Assembly (NCBI RefSeq): GCF_003691585.1
Contig: NZ_CP033169.1
Span: 496,001-560,000, forward strand
DNA length: 64,000 nucleotides
From: Biomaibacter acetigenes
Lineage (GTDB): Bacteria; Bacillota; Thermosediminibacteria; Thermosediminibacterales; Tepidanaerobacteraceae
Direction of reading: 5' to 3'
A model generated the notes under the pieces. That model had not been told where the DNA came from, ran no database searches, and saw only the letters and a program-made list of their open reading frames with translations. Of the stretch, positions 44,324 through 53,604 are shown in pieces (within the stretch, counting starts at the first letter, position 1; every line of letters begins with the position of its first letter). Made by a program: the position numbers and the translations under genes.

Positions 44324-45115
44324 ATGTTTCAAATAAAGCAAGCAATGAAAAATGGTGAAGCATTAATAGGAATAATGATCGAAGAAATGACAACTCCTAA
44401 TATAGCGAAAATACTTGCGGCATGTGGTTTTAAGTATTTTATAATAGACTGTGAGCATGGATCATTCAACGATGAAAGTGTGGCAAGTATTATATCTGTA
44501 GCAAAAGGCTCGGGAATTATCCCTATGGTCAGAGTTCCGGAAATACGAAAGGATACAATATCTAAACCTTTAGAAGCTGGTGCAATGGGACTATTAATCC
44601 CTCAAATAAAAACTGTGGAAGACGTAAAAAGAGTAGTCGAGGAAGCTCGTTATGCACCCCAGGGTAAAAGAGGCATATCTCATACTAAACCCCATAATAA
44701 TTATATAACTAAAAGTGATCCGGAACAAACAAAAAAGGAAAACGATGAAGTAATGATAATACTTCAGATAGAAACAAAAGAAGCTATAGAGAATCTAGAT
44801 GAAATACTCTCAGTTGAAGGAATAGATGCTGCTTTGATAGGCCCAAATGACTTATCTCAGTCCTATGGCATACTGGGACAGTTTGACAATCCGATAATAT
44901 TACAGGCTTTTGATAAAGTTATCGAGGTATCAAAGAAACACGATATAATTTCCGGAGTTCATTTCGGGGATATAAAAAACATTGAAAAAATGGGCCCAAA
45001 AGGTATGAGGCTTTTGATGTGGAATACAGAAGTAGGATTAATCATTGATAATGGAATCAAAGGAGTTAATGATTTAACGTCTTTATTAAAATCTGACGGT
45101 ATAAATTGTATATAG
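44324..45115 (+). CDS. HpcH/HpaI-family (class II) aldolase
   Basis: A 263-residue metal-dependent pyruvate aldolase: the IIDCEHGSFND motif (the conserved EH), MVRVPEIRKDTISKPLEAGA, GLLIPQIKTVEDVK with the metal-site Gln/Glu, and AALIGPNDLSQSYG with the metal Asp. The family includes 2-keto-3-deoxyglucarate and 2-keto-3-deoxyrhamnonate aldolases, giving pyruvate and an aldehyde such as tartronate semialdehyde. The ATG at 44324 has GAAAGGTGG upstream. It is one of the few undamaged genes in this cluster. Confidence 0.9.
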   Translation: MFQIKQAMKNGEALIGIMIEEMTTPNIAKILAACGFKYFIIDCEHGSFNDESVASIISVAKGSGIIPMVRVPEIRKDTISKPLEAGAMGLLIPQIKTVEDVKRVVEEARYAPQGKRGISHTKPHNNYITKSDPEQTKKENDEVMIILQIETKEAIENLDEILSVEGIDAALIGPNDLSQSYGILGQFDNPIILQAFDKVIEVSKKHDIISGVHFGDIKNIEKMGPKGMRLLMWNTEVGLIIDNGIKGVNDLTSLLKSDGINCI

Positions 45116-45209
45116 AAATATTTATATAGTATTCGTTTTATTTTCGCCAATCTATATGGTAAAGCGAAATTTAATAAATAATTAATAAATAATTAAAGAG
45201 GTAATAAGC

Positions 45210-45661
45210 ATGATTGTCGACAATATAAAAAATATAGATTTTTATTTAAAGATTAACGATGGAATAGCTCATGGGTTTAAAATATATCAAAGATAATGAT
45301 CTAACAAAATTAGATGTAGGTAAATATGAGATCGATGGTGAACATCTATATTTGATGATACAAATTATAAAACAAAACCCATCAATGAAGGAAAATGGGA
45401 AGCTCATCGGAGATATGTAGATATTCAGTATATTATGCAAGGTAAAGAAACCGTAGGGTATGCTAATGTTAATAAGTTAAGACCATTTAATGAATATGAT
45501 AAAACTAAAGATATTGTATTTTTAAAGGGATCCGGGGATTTCTTTACAATATCTGAGGGATATTTTGCCATTTTTGCTCCGGAGGATGCTCATATGCCAT
45601 GTATAGCTTATAAAGAACCACAGTTTGTTAAAAAGCTGTTATAAAAGTGCTGATACACTAG
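45210..45661 (+). CDS. YhcH/YjgK/YiaL family protein, three frameshifts
   Basis: Starts MIVDNIKNIDFYLKINDGIA. After correcting an extra T (near 45276), a missing A (near 45365) and a missing G (near 45635) the protein reads through KWEAHRRYVDIQYIMQGKE and the cupin motif FAIFAPEDAHMPCIAY to a stop at 45661, 150 residues, the family norm. These cupin proteins are linked to sugar and sialic acid catabolism, possibly as anomerases or isomerases. No in-frame stops remain after correction. Confidence 0.78.
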
Positions 45662-45758
45662 GTTAGGGGACATAATAGGTTAGGGGATACACCTCCTTTT
45701 CTTGGGCAGGTGTCTGGGGGAGGCGGAGGAATGTCCCCAACGCAAGGAGGTCAAAAAA
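45651..45758. repeat. GC-rich imperfect palindromic repeat
   Basis: GGTTAGGGGACA and GGTTAGGGGATACACCTCC are followed by an inverted block with GGAGGCGGAGGAATGTCCCC. This resembles intergenic palindromes dispersed in clostridial genomes. It fills the gap between yhcH and the dehydrogenase gene and overlaps the last yhcH codons. Copy number cannot be judged from this window. Confidence 0.45.
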
Positions 45759-46739
45759 TTGAGGCCGAAAGTATATGTTACTAGGCAGATTCCTGAAGAA
45801 GGATTAAATATCATAAAGGAAGTTGCAGATATGAAGATCTGGGAAGATGAAATGCCGCCATCAAGAGAAGTGCTTCTTGGGGAAATTGAATGGGTTGATG
45901 GTCTGGTATCTCTTCTTACCGATAAGATTGATGCTGAGCTCATGGAGAAAGCAAAGAAATTAAAAGTCGTCAGCAATTATGCCGTAGGTTTTGATAACAT
46001 AGATCTTAAAGAAGCAACCAGGCGTGGAATTATGGTAACAAATACACCTGGGGTTCTAACAGAAACCACAGCAGATTTAACCTTTGCTCTCATGATGGCT
46101 TCGGCAAGGAGATTAGTGGAAGCAGACAAATATGTCAGAGTAGGCCGGTGGAAAACCTGGGGGCCTATGCTTATGCTGGACAGGATTTATATGGTGCTAC
46201 ACTGGGATTGATAGGTTTAGGAAGAATCGGATATGCCGTTGCTAAGAGAGCAAAAGGCTTTGACATGAACGTAATATATTATAGTACCCATAGAAAAGAA
46301 GAAGCCGAAAAAGAGCTTGGAATAAAATATGTAGATTTAGAACAGTTATTAAAGGAATCGGATTTTGTTAGCCTTCATGTGCCATTAACTTCTGATACTA
46401 AACATCTTATCAATAAAAATACATTAAGTCTGATGAAAAAACCGGCAATACTAATTAATACGGCTAGAGGCCCGGTTGTAGATGAAGATGCATTATATGA
46501 AGCATTGGTCAATAAGAAAAATTTATGCAGCAGGGTTGGATTGTAATGAACCCGGAGGCCTCCTAGCAGTGATAATCCGCTATTAAAACTTGATAATGTC
46601 ATAGTACTACCGAATATTGCCAGCGCCAGTATTTAAGACAAGAACAAAATGGCTATTATGGCTTGCGGAAAATTTGGTTGCAGGTTTGAAAGGCGAAATA
46701 CCGAGAAATTTAGTAAACGTTGAAGTATTAAAGAAATAG
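45759..46739 (+). CDS. D-2-hydroxyacid dehydrogenase (glyoxylate/hydroxypyruvate reductase type), frameshifted
   Basis: From TTG 45759 (GCAAGGAGG upstream) it encodes [20 protein letters not shown], the NAD-binding [35 protein letters not shown] and [17 protein letters not shown] with the catalytic Arg. A missing base near 46176 and five further single-base indels in the last 220 bases (46515-46660) split the frame. Corrected, it is 326 residues ending [10 protein letters not shown]. It would reduce a 2-oxo acid such as hydroxypyruvate or tartronate semialdehyde from the aldolase reactions upstream. Confidence 0.82.
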
Positions 46740-46874
46740 AAAAGCTATATATAATCATGGAAAAAATAAGGCCGGTTTGATTAATGACGGGTCTGCTATT
46801 AAAGTGTAGGAGCTTTTAAGCCTCTTGAGAATCGGGAAAATATGCCCCTTCAAGGTGTAAAAGGAGGTGAACTT

Positions 46875-47798
46875 TTGAAATTTATTGTTATTGGAAGCAT
46901 CAATATGGATTTTAATTTCAAAGTTTCTCATCTTCCATTAAAGGGTGAGACGTTAAAAGCTACCGTCTTAAAACAACGCCCGGTGGAAAAGGTGCCAATC
47001 AGGCAGTGGCTCTAGCAAGGCTTGGGGGAAAAGTAATGATGATAGGAGCAGTAGGTAGCGGACGAGGCAGGTATAAGCCTTAAAAAATCGCTTTTACAAG
47101 AAGGCATAGATATCAAGGCTATTAAAGATGTAGATACTCCTACGGGCAATGCTTTTATAACAGTGGATGAAAAAGGGAATAACACAATTTTAGTCTTTCC
47201 GGGGGCCAATGGTGGTTTAGATTCAAAGTGGATTTATAATTTTACTGATGAAATTAAAGAAGCTTCTTATGTAATACTGCAATTGGAAATACCGTTATGT
47301 ACTGTAATAGATGCAATAGAGCTTTCTCATAAAATTGGAACCAGGATCATATTAAACCCTGCTCCGGCCCAGGAGTTACCCAAAGAAATTTTTCCCCAAA
47401 TAAATATATTAACCCCGAATGAAACCGAGCTTGCTTTGCTAACGGGGATAGATGTGATTACAGAAGATGATGTTCTAAAAGCTTCTAACATATTAATTGA
47501 GAAAGGAGTTCAAAAAGTAGTCGTTACTCTTGGGGAAAAAGGTTGCTTTTATATGGACCGGGAAAATCATTACTTTGTAAAAAGTTTTAAAGTAGACTCT
47601 GTTGATTCGACCGCCGCCGGCGATGCTTTTACTGCAGGCTTTGCCATAGCATTAGCAGAACAAAGATCTTTAAATGATACCTTAAAATTTGCCAGTGCCG
47701 TCGGAGCTTTGACAGTAACAAAGACTGGTGCTCAGGAATCACTGCCCTTCAGGGCAGATGTGGAAAATTTCTTGAGGATGGTTAAAAATGAAGAGTAA
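46875..47798 (+). CDS. PfkB-family sugar kinase (ribokinase-like), two frameshifts
   Basis: From TTG 46875 (AAGGAGGTG upstream): [17 protein letters not shown], then after a one-base correction near 46966 [20 protein letters not shown] (PfkB signature 1), a second correction near 47063, and an unbroken frame to 47798 with [21 protein letters not shown] and the catalytic [14 protein letters not shown]. Corrected length is 307 residues. It would phosphorylate a sugar such as ribose or a deoxy sugar acid; the best match in style is ribokinase. Confidence 0.84.
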
Positions 47799-47843
47799 CA
47801 ACCGGATAGGTGGTACGTTCTGATAGATATCATAGAATAAATT

Positions 47844-47880
47844 AGACCGGTCTTAGATGATGACCGGTCTCTTATTTTCT
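47844..47880 (+). terminator. Terminator of the sugar-acid cluster
   Basis: AGACCGGTC (47844-47852) pairs with GACCGGTCT (47862-47870), followed by the T-rich CTTATTTTCT. Confidence 0.7.
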
Positions 47881-47973
47881 AACTAAACCAACTATTTGAA
47901 TAACAAAGTTTCTATGTTAAATGTTACTAAAAAAATTTAATAAAAATTTAAAGTTAAAGCAGGATTTTATAAA

Positions 47974-48031
47974 TTGACGTCGAATATATTAAACATAAAA
48001 TAAATGAACAATATTCGGTAATAACGAAAAG
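47974..48031 (+). promoter_or_regulatory. Promoter and IclR operator before iclR copy 2
   Basis: TTGACG (47974-47979), 16 bases, TAAAAT (47996-48001), then GAACAATATTC (48006-48016) and ATAACGAAAAGG. The layout is the same as before iclR copy 1, and the region upstream to 47939 is nearly identical to it. Confidence 0.6.
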
Positions 48032-48039
48032 GGTGAGCT

Positions 48040-48810
48040 ATGAAGCAAAATAAAGTAATAGTTCAAAGTGTCGATAGGGCTTTACACATTTTAGAATTAT
48101 TTCGTGAAGAATCTTCATTGGGTTTGACCCAGATAGCGGAAAGAATGGGACTTGCAAAAAGTACAGTTTATGGATTGGTTGCTACATTAGAAGCAAATCA
48201 TTACTTGGAACAGGACCCTGATAATGGTAAATACCGTTTGGGTATTAGACTTTTGGAAATGGGAGAACTGTTTAACCAGCGCCTTGACCTGAGACGTGAA
48301 GCGGCCCCTATTATGAAGAATCTTGTAGAAAAATACGCTGAAACTGTTCAACTTTCTATTCTGGACGGAACCGAAGTTGTATATATCGATCTCATTGAGG
48401 CCCCTTCATCTATTAAGTATACCAGCCGTATCGGTAAACGGGCTCCTGCTCATTGTGCTGGCACGGGCAAAGCGATGCTGGCTTATTTACCTGAAGATGT
48501 AATTGATAAACTTTACAGCAACAAGCCATTAGTTACTCCAACGCCTAGGAGTATCTCGAATATCGTTTTACTTAAAGAACACTTAAAATTAGTTCGTGAA
48601 CAGGGATATTCCATAGATGATGAAGAACTTGATCTAGGAGTACGGGGAGCAGGGGCGGCCATTAGAAATAAAAATGGTAAAGCTATAGCTGCTATAAGTC
48701 TTGGGGGCCCGACATCTCGAGTTACTCATGGTGTTGTGAAGGAGTTTGGTAAAGCTGTTAAAGAAGCTGCATTATTAATTTCCCAGCGTTTAGGATATAA
48801 AAAAGAGTAA
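48040..48810 (+). CDS. IclR-family transcriptional regulator, copy 2
   Basis: A 256-residue regulator almost identical to copy 1, with the HTH LGLTQIAERMGLAKSTVYGL and the effector domain RYTSR-like segment (KYTSRIGKRAPAHCAGTGKA). It heads the long catabolic operon on the right, 65 bases before the CoA-transferase gene, and its operator motif is found before both genes. It is the likely controller of CoA-transferase, ABC transporter and oxidoreductase expression. Confidence 0.93.
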   Translation: MKQNKVIVQSVDRALHILELFREESSLGLTQIAERMGLAKSTVYGLVATLEANHYLEQDPDNGKYRLGIRLLEMGELFNQRLDLRREAAPIMKNLVEKYAETVQLSILDGTEVVYIDLIEAPSSIKYTSRIGKRAPAHCAGTGKAMLAYLPEDVIDKLYSNKPLVTPTPRSISNIVLLKEHLKLVREQGYSIDDEELDLGVRGAGAAIRNKNGKAIAAISLGGPTSRVTHGVVKEFGKAVKEAALLISQRLGYKKE

Positions 48811-48833
48811 TAAAAAAATTTAATACAATTAAT

Positions 48834-48857
48834 GAACTAAGTTCGTTATTACCGAAC
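48834..48857 (+). promoter_or_regulatory. IclR operator before the CoA-transferase gene
   Basis: GAACTAAGTTC (48834-48844) followed by GTTATTACCGAAC; same half-sites as in the three other copies. Confidence 0.6.
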
Positions 48858-48875
48858 ACAGAAGAGGTGGTATTT

Positions 48876-50454
48876 ATGTCTAAAGTCGTTTCTGCACAAA
48901 AAGCTGGGGAACTTATAAAAGACGGTGATACCGTATGGATCATTAGTTCCGGTGGGGGAATAGGAGAGCCATGCTTTGTCCTTACGGCAATAGAACAAGA
49001 ATTTCTAAAAAGTGGGCACCCCAGAGATCTCATACTTTGCCATTCGAGTGGTATAGGCGACAAGCGGGGAGGAGGCACGGATCATTTCGCCCATGAAGGT
49101 ATGGTGAAGCGTGTTATAGGAAGTCACTGGACATGGGTGCCCAAGCTTTCTCAAATGGTGGCAGACAACAAAGTAGAAGGATATGTACTTCCCCAAGGGG
49201 TGATGGTACAACTATTAAGGGCTATAGCCGGGAAAAAACCCGGTGTCATAAGTCATGTGGGCCTTGGTACATTTATAGACCCAAGACACGAAGGCGGAAG
49301 GCTTAATGACATTTCAAAGGCTTCTTTAGTAGAAAACATAGAACTTGCAGGGAAGGAATGGCTATTTTATAAGAGCTTCCCGGTAGATGTAGTAATAATT
49401 CGTGGCACGACAGCAGATGAAGATGGAAACATTACCATGGAACATGAGGGTGTCTATATGGAGGCCCTTCCTGCTGCCCAGGCAGCAAAAAACAGTGGGG
49501 GAATAGTGATTGCTCAAGTTAAAAGGATAGCTGCTAAAGGAACTCTAGATCCTCGCATGGTTAAAGTTCCAGGTATTTTGGTTGATGCTATAGTAGAAGC
49601 TCCGGATCAGATGCAATCTATGGAAATAACATATGACCCTGCGTTTACCGGTGAAATAAAAAAACCTCTAAATCATTTAACACTAATGCCTTTCGGTATT
49701 CGGAAAATTGTTGCAAGACGGGCTGCCATGGAGCTTTTCCCTGGAGCAATAGTAAACCTTGGGTTCGGTATGTCGGACGGGGTCGCGTCTGTTGCTGCCG
49801 AAGAAGGTATAATTGATAAATAACTTTTACTGTTGAGCAGGGAGTTATCGGTGGGATACCGGCTCTTGGAGTTAATTTCTCTCTTGCCACAAATCCTGTA
49901 GCGATCATTGAACATCATTCGCAGTTTGATTGGTATGATGGCGGGGGTCTGGATATTGCATTTTTAGCTTTTGCACAGGCGGACAAAAAAGGCAACATTA
50001 ACGTCAGCAGATTCGGCAACCGCATAATAGGTGTAGGAGGATTCATAAATATTTCTCAAAATGCGAAGAAAATGGTCTTCTGTGGCAGTTTTTCTACTTC
50101 GGGATTGGAAATAACTTCAGGAGATGGGCAACTAAAATCTTAAAAGAAGGTAAATACTTTAAACTCTGTGAGCAAGTAGAGCAAATCAGTTTTAATGCCG
50201 ACTACGCGAATAAAACCGGTCAAGAAGTGGTGTATGTGACTGAGCGGGCAGTATTTAAATTAACCCCTCAAGGCATCATGCTTACGGAAATTGCCCCAGG
50301 TATAGATCTAGAAAAAGATGTGCTGGAGAAAATGGAGTTTAAACCTATCATTAGTCGAAATCTAAAGCTTATGGACTCTCGGATATTTTATGAGAGGATT
50401 ATGGGACTTAAAACAGGTGATATTTTACAAGAGTGCAAACAGGAGGCAGTTTGA
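48876..50454 (+). CDS. Acyl-CoA:acetate CoA-transferase (fused alpha/beta), two frameshifts
   Basis: A family I CoA-transferase of the propionate/acetate type with both halves in one chain. The N-terminal half starts [20 protein letters not shown] and has [12 protein letters not shown]; the C-terminal half has [12 protein letters not shown]. The frame closes at 49823 (EEGIIDK) and again near 50143. Each case is one missing A in an A-run, and correcting both gives 526 residues, the family norm, with [12 protein letters not shown] holding the catalytic Glu. Start ATG 48876 after GAAGAGGTGG. The stop overlaps the crotonase start (TGATG). Confidence 0.88.
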
Positions 50455-51236
50455 TGAACTATAAAAATATTATCTTTGAACAGAAAAAAAATATCGGGAT
50501 AGTAACGATAAACAGGCAAGAAGTTCTCAATGCGTTAAACCACGAAACATTAAGTGAACTTATGGACGCTTTTCATAAAATCGAAGATAATCCCGATATC
50601 CGTGCATTCATTATTACCGGCTCAGGGCCGAAGGCTTTCGTAGCCGGTGCGGATATAAATGAATTAAATGGCACATCTCCTATAAACGGACTTCAATTCA
50701 TGCATTTTGGCCAGCGTATCTTCAACTTTATCGAAGAAATGGGAACCCCAAGCATAGCGGCGGTAAACGGTTATGCATTAGGGGGAGGATGTGAGCTTGC
50801 TATGGCCTGCGATTTAAGAGTAGCTTCAGTCAATGCAAAATTTGGCCAGCCGGAAATAAAGCTGGGAAATATTCCTGGATGGGGTGGAACTCAACGCCTA
50901 CCTAGGCTTATAGGAAAGAGTAAGGCAAAAGAGCTTATTTTCACCGGTATATTTATTACGGCAGAAGAAGCTGAAAAACTTGGGCTTGTAAATAAAGTGG
51001 TCTCCCAGGAAGATTTGTTAAACGTTGCCGAAGAACTTGCTTATAAAATAGCTTTAATGTCACCTATAGCTTTAAAGCTAGCTAAATCCGCTATAAATAA
51101 AGGTTATGAAACTGATATAAAGATTGGCCTTGAGCTTGAAGCACAGGGAGTGGCGTTGTGCTTTACGACAGATGACCAAAAAGAAGGTGTTAAGGCATTC
51201 TTTGAAAAGAGACCACCTGTGTTTATGGGTAAGTAA
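50454..51236 (+). CDS. Enoyl-CoA hydratase (crotonase family)
   Basis: A 260-residue crotonase. The oxyanion-hole region is AFVAGADINEL and NGYALGGGCELAMACDLRVA; the first catalytic Glu is in GGGCELAM and the second in FGQPEIKLGNIPGWGGTQRL. Both Glu residues are kept, so hydratase activity is likely. Start ATG 50454 with AGGAGG upstream and a one-base overlap with the CoA-transferase stop. With that enzyme it indicates an acyl-CoA route in the pathway. Confidence 0.93.
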   Translation: MNYKNIIFEQKKNIGIVTINRQEVLNALNHETLSELMDAFHKIEDNPDIRAFIITGSGPKAFVAGADINELNGTSPINGLQFMHFGQRIFNFIEEMGTPSIAAVNGYALGGGCELAMACDLRVASVNAKFGQPEIKLGNIPGWGGTQRLPRLIGKSKAKELIFTGIFITAEEAEKLGLVNKVVSQEDLLNVAEELAYKIALMSPIALKLAKSAINKGYETDIKIGLELEAQGVALCFTTDDQKEGVKAFFEKRPPVFMGK

Positions 51237-51359
51237 ATTCATTTTACTTTTTATGAGACAGGCAAACATATTAAACTTTATCTGGCATGACGCAAAAAAA
51301 TTAAGTCTTAGTGAATGAAAAAGTGAAACATAATGTAATCAAAGGGAGGTTAGAACAGA

Positions 51360-52349
51360 GTGATAGAAACAGCGGTTACTACTGAAAAAAGGAAAAAAAG
51401 CGAAACTTTAGCAAACAGATTAAAAAACATAGTTCAAAAGATGGGTGTTTCATTGGCATTAATTATACTTTGTATTATAGCAGCTATATTATCACCAACA
51501 TTTTTATCTCCTATGAACTTAATGAATATTGCTCGCCAAGTAGCTATTTCCGGCATTGTGGGTCTTGGCATGACTTTCGTTATTATAACAGGTGGAATAG
51601 ACCTTTCGGTTGGCTCGATAATAGGTGTTATTGCCGTGATTGAGGCAAAAGCACTTGCGAGCGGCATGAGTTTTTCCGTAGTATTACCATTAGCGTTACT
51701 TATAGGGTTATTATCAGGAGCTATAAATGGAATTGGAGTAGCTTATGGAAAAATGCAGCCATTTATTATGACACTAGCCTCCATGGTCGCCCTTAGAGGA
51801 ATGGCTATGACTATAGCTCAAGGTCAACCTATAAGTCCTGGTTCTGAAGTTGCAAGTAAAATATATTGGCTCGGTGGAGGAAATGTCGGAATTATTCCCA
51901 TACCGGTTATAGTATTTGCTTTGATAATAATCATTTGTTACTTTATTTTGAGATTTTCATTTTTTGGTAGGTATGTTTTTGCAATCGGTGGAAATGTTGA
52001 AGCTGCAAGATTGTCGGGAATAAACATTGAACGAACTCAAATATTGACTTATACCATAAGCGGTATTTTATCAGCAGTGGCAGCGTTAATATGGGTTTCG
52101 AGATTGACCGTTGGAGAACCTACCGCCGGAACTGGAGTAGAACTTGACGCTATTGCTATGGCGGTTATTGGTGGTACTAGCCTTATGGGTGGTGAAGGAG
52201 GAGTTATCGGTACTCTAATAGGTGCAATGATTATAGCGGTTCTAGCAAATGTTCTTAATTTACTGGGTATTTCTCCGTTTTCTCAGCAAATATTTAAAGG
52301 ATTAATTATAGTCCTAGCAGTGCTAATAGAGAGATTTAAAAAGAGATAA
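51360..52349 (+). CDS. Ribose-type ABC transporter permease
   Basis: A 329-residue RbsC/BPD_transp_2-family permease with about ten hydrophobic segments. Typical motifs: VGLGMTFVIITGGIDLSVGS, ALRGMAMTIAQGQP, GRYVFAIGGNVEAARLSGIN and GGTSLMGGEGGVIGTLIGAM. The GTG start at 51360 has GGGAGG upstream. It forms a sugar importer with the binding protein (next gene) and the ATPase three genes on. The substrate is a monosaccharide or polyol, not determinable here. Confidence 0.93.
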   Translation: MIETAVTTEKRKKSETLANRLKNIVQKMGVSLALIILCIIAAILSPTFLSPMNLMNIARQVAISGIVGLGMTFVIITGGIDLSVGSIIGVIAVIEAKALASGMSFSVVLPLALLIGLLSGAINGIGVAYGKMQPFIMTLASMVALRGMAMTIAQGQPISPGSEVASKIYWLGGGNVGIIPIPVIVFALIIIICYFILRFSFFGRYVFAIGGNVEAARLSGINIERTQILTYTISGILSAVAALIWVSRLTVGEPTAGTGVELDAIAMAVIGGTSLMGGEGGVIGTLIGAMIIAVLANVLNLLGISPFSQQIFKGLIIVLAVLIERFKKR

Positions 52350-52510
52350 AATTTATTAGAATTGTCCTCTGGGATTATATGAGAAAGGAGGAATAGCCCT
52401 ATAATAATTTAAAATAGACAGAAAGGAGGGATATTGCTGGAATTTATTGAAAAAATATTAATAAACAAAAAGAAAAACGAATGAACAAATTCAAATAAGG
52501 AGGTATTTCG

Positions 52511-53512
52511 ATGAAACGCAATAAATTATTAAAAAAGTTTATGGTCATAAGTATAATCCTTGCGGTTTGTATTTCAATGGTTGCATGTTCATCGGGTCAA
52601 CAAAGTGCTAAGCAGCAGAATCAAAGTGCTCAACCAAAGGAACAAGGGCAAAAGAAGATATTGATAGCATTTTCTCAAGGCACTATGAACCATCCGTTCC
52701 GCATTGCAATGGTTGAAAGAAATAAAGAATATGCTGAAAAGAATTATCCTGATGTCGAATTTATCGCCACTGATGGTCAAAACACATCTTCAAAACAGGT
52801 AGCAGATGTCGAAGATCTAATTGCTAAAAAGCCCAATGTACTTATTGTTAGTCCATTAACGGAAGCTGCCTTAACACCTCCAGTACAAAAAGCTATGGAT
52901 ATGGGTATACCTGTGGTAACTCTTGATAGGAAAGTGAATACAAAAGTAACCTGCCATATTGGTGCAAAGAATTATCCTATGGGTGTAAAAGCAGCTGAAT
53001 TTATAGCAAAAGCGTTAAATGGGAAAGGAAACATAATCGAGATACAAGGTACAGCAGGTGCTTCCGCAACTGTTGAACGTGATAAAGGATTTCGTGATAC
53101 TATAGCAAAATATCCTGATATGAAAATCATAGCGGACCAATATTGCGATTATGTACGTGAACCTGCCATGAAATTTATGGAAGATATGCTGCAAAGGTTT
53201 CCAAAAGGACAGATACAAGCCATATACTCTCACAATGATGCAATGGCCATGGCGGCAATAGAAGCTATTAAAGCAGCCGGAAGAATGGATGAAATAAAAG
53301 TTATAACGGGAATGGACGGGGAAAATCTTGCGTTTGATTCTATAAAGAAAGGTGAATTAACGGCGACCATCATTTACCCATACTGTGCTCCGGAAGGTGT
53401 CCAATATGCTTATAAAATTGCAAAAGGTGAAAAAGTTCCTGAAGAAGTGGTACTAGAAGGTGACTTGGTAACTAAAGAAAATGTAGATAAATATATAGGA
53501 AAAGGCATCTAA
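52511..53512 (+). CDS. Sugar ABC transporter substrate-binding lipoprotein
   Basis: A 333-residue RbsB-type (Peripla_BP_4) protein. Lipoprotein signal with lipobox MVACSS (Cys near 26), a Gln/Lys-rich linker, then FSQGTMNHPFRIAMVERNKE, DVEDLIAKKPNVLIVSPLTE, GIPVVTLDRKVNT and ITGMDGENLAFDSIKKGEL, which line the sugar-binding cleft. AAGGAGG precedes the ATG. A hairpin follows the gene. It is the receptor of the transporter encoded around it. Confidence 0.93.
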   Translation: MKRNKLLKKFMVISIILAVCISMVACSSGQQSAKQQNQSAQPKEQGQKKILIAFSQGTMNHPFRIAMVERNKEYAEKNYPDVEFIATDGQNTSSKQVADVEDLIAKKPNVLIVSPLTEAALTPPVQKAMDMGIPVVTLDRKVNTKVTCHIGAKNYPMGVKAAEFIAKALNGKGNIIEIQGTAGASATVERDKGFRDTIAKYPDMKIIADQYCDYVREPAMKFMEDMLQRFPKGQIQAIYSHNDAMAMAAIEAIKAAGRMDEIKVITGMDGENLAFDSIKKGELTATIIYPYCAPEGVQYAYKIAKGEKVPEEVVLEGDLVTKENVDKYIGKGI

Positions 53513-53530
53513 ATTTATTACTTACCATAT

Positions 53531-53563
53531 TTGGGGCTAGCTGAAAAAGCAGTTTAGCCCCAA
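53531..53563 (+). promoter_or_regulatory. Hairpin after the binding-protein gene
   Basis: TTGGGGCTA (53531-53539) pairs with TAGCCCCAA (53555-53563); no T-tract follows. It probably stabilises the binding-protein mRNA or gives partial termination. Confidence 0.6.
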
Positions 53564-53604
53564 GCATTAAACTTAAAACTAATAATTTTTGGGAGGTTTT
53601 ACAA

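Noticed and set aside
44959-45209. AT-rich repeats (AATAAATAATTAATAAATAATTAA) near 45170-45195 and a minus-strand ORF
   Set aside because: Simple-sequence spacer before yhcH; no CRISPR-like spacing and no coding evidence.
52434-52484. 16-codon ORF with a strong AAGGAGG site before the binding-protein gene
   Set aside because: The short Lys/Asn/Ile-rich peptide looks like an AT-rich chance frame; no conserved feature was seen.
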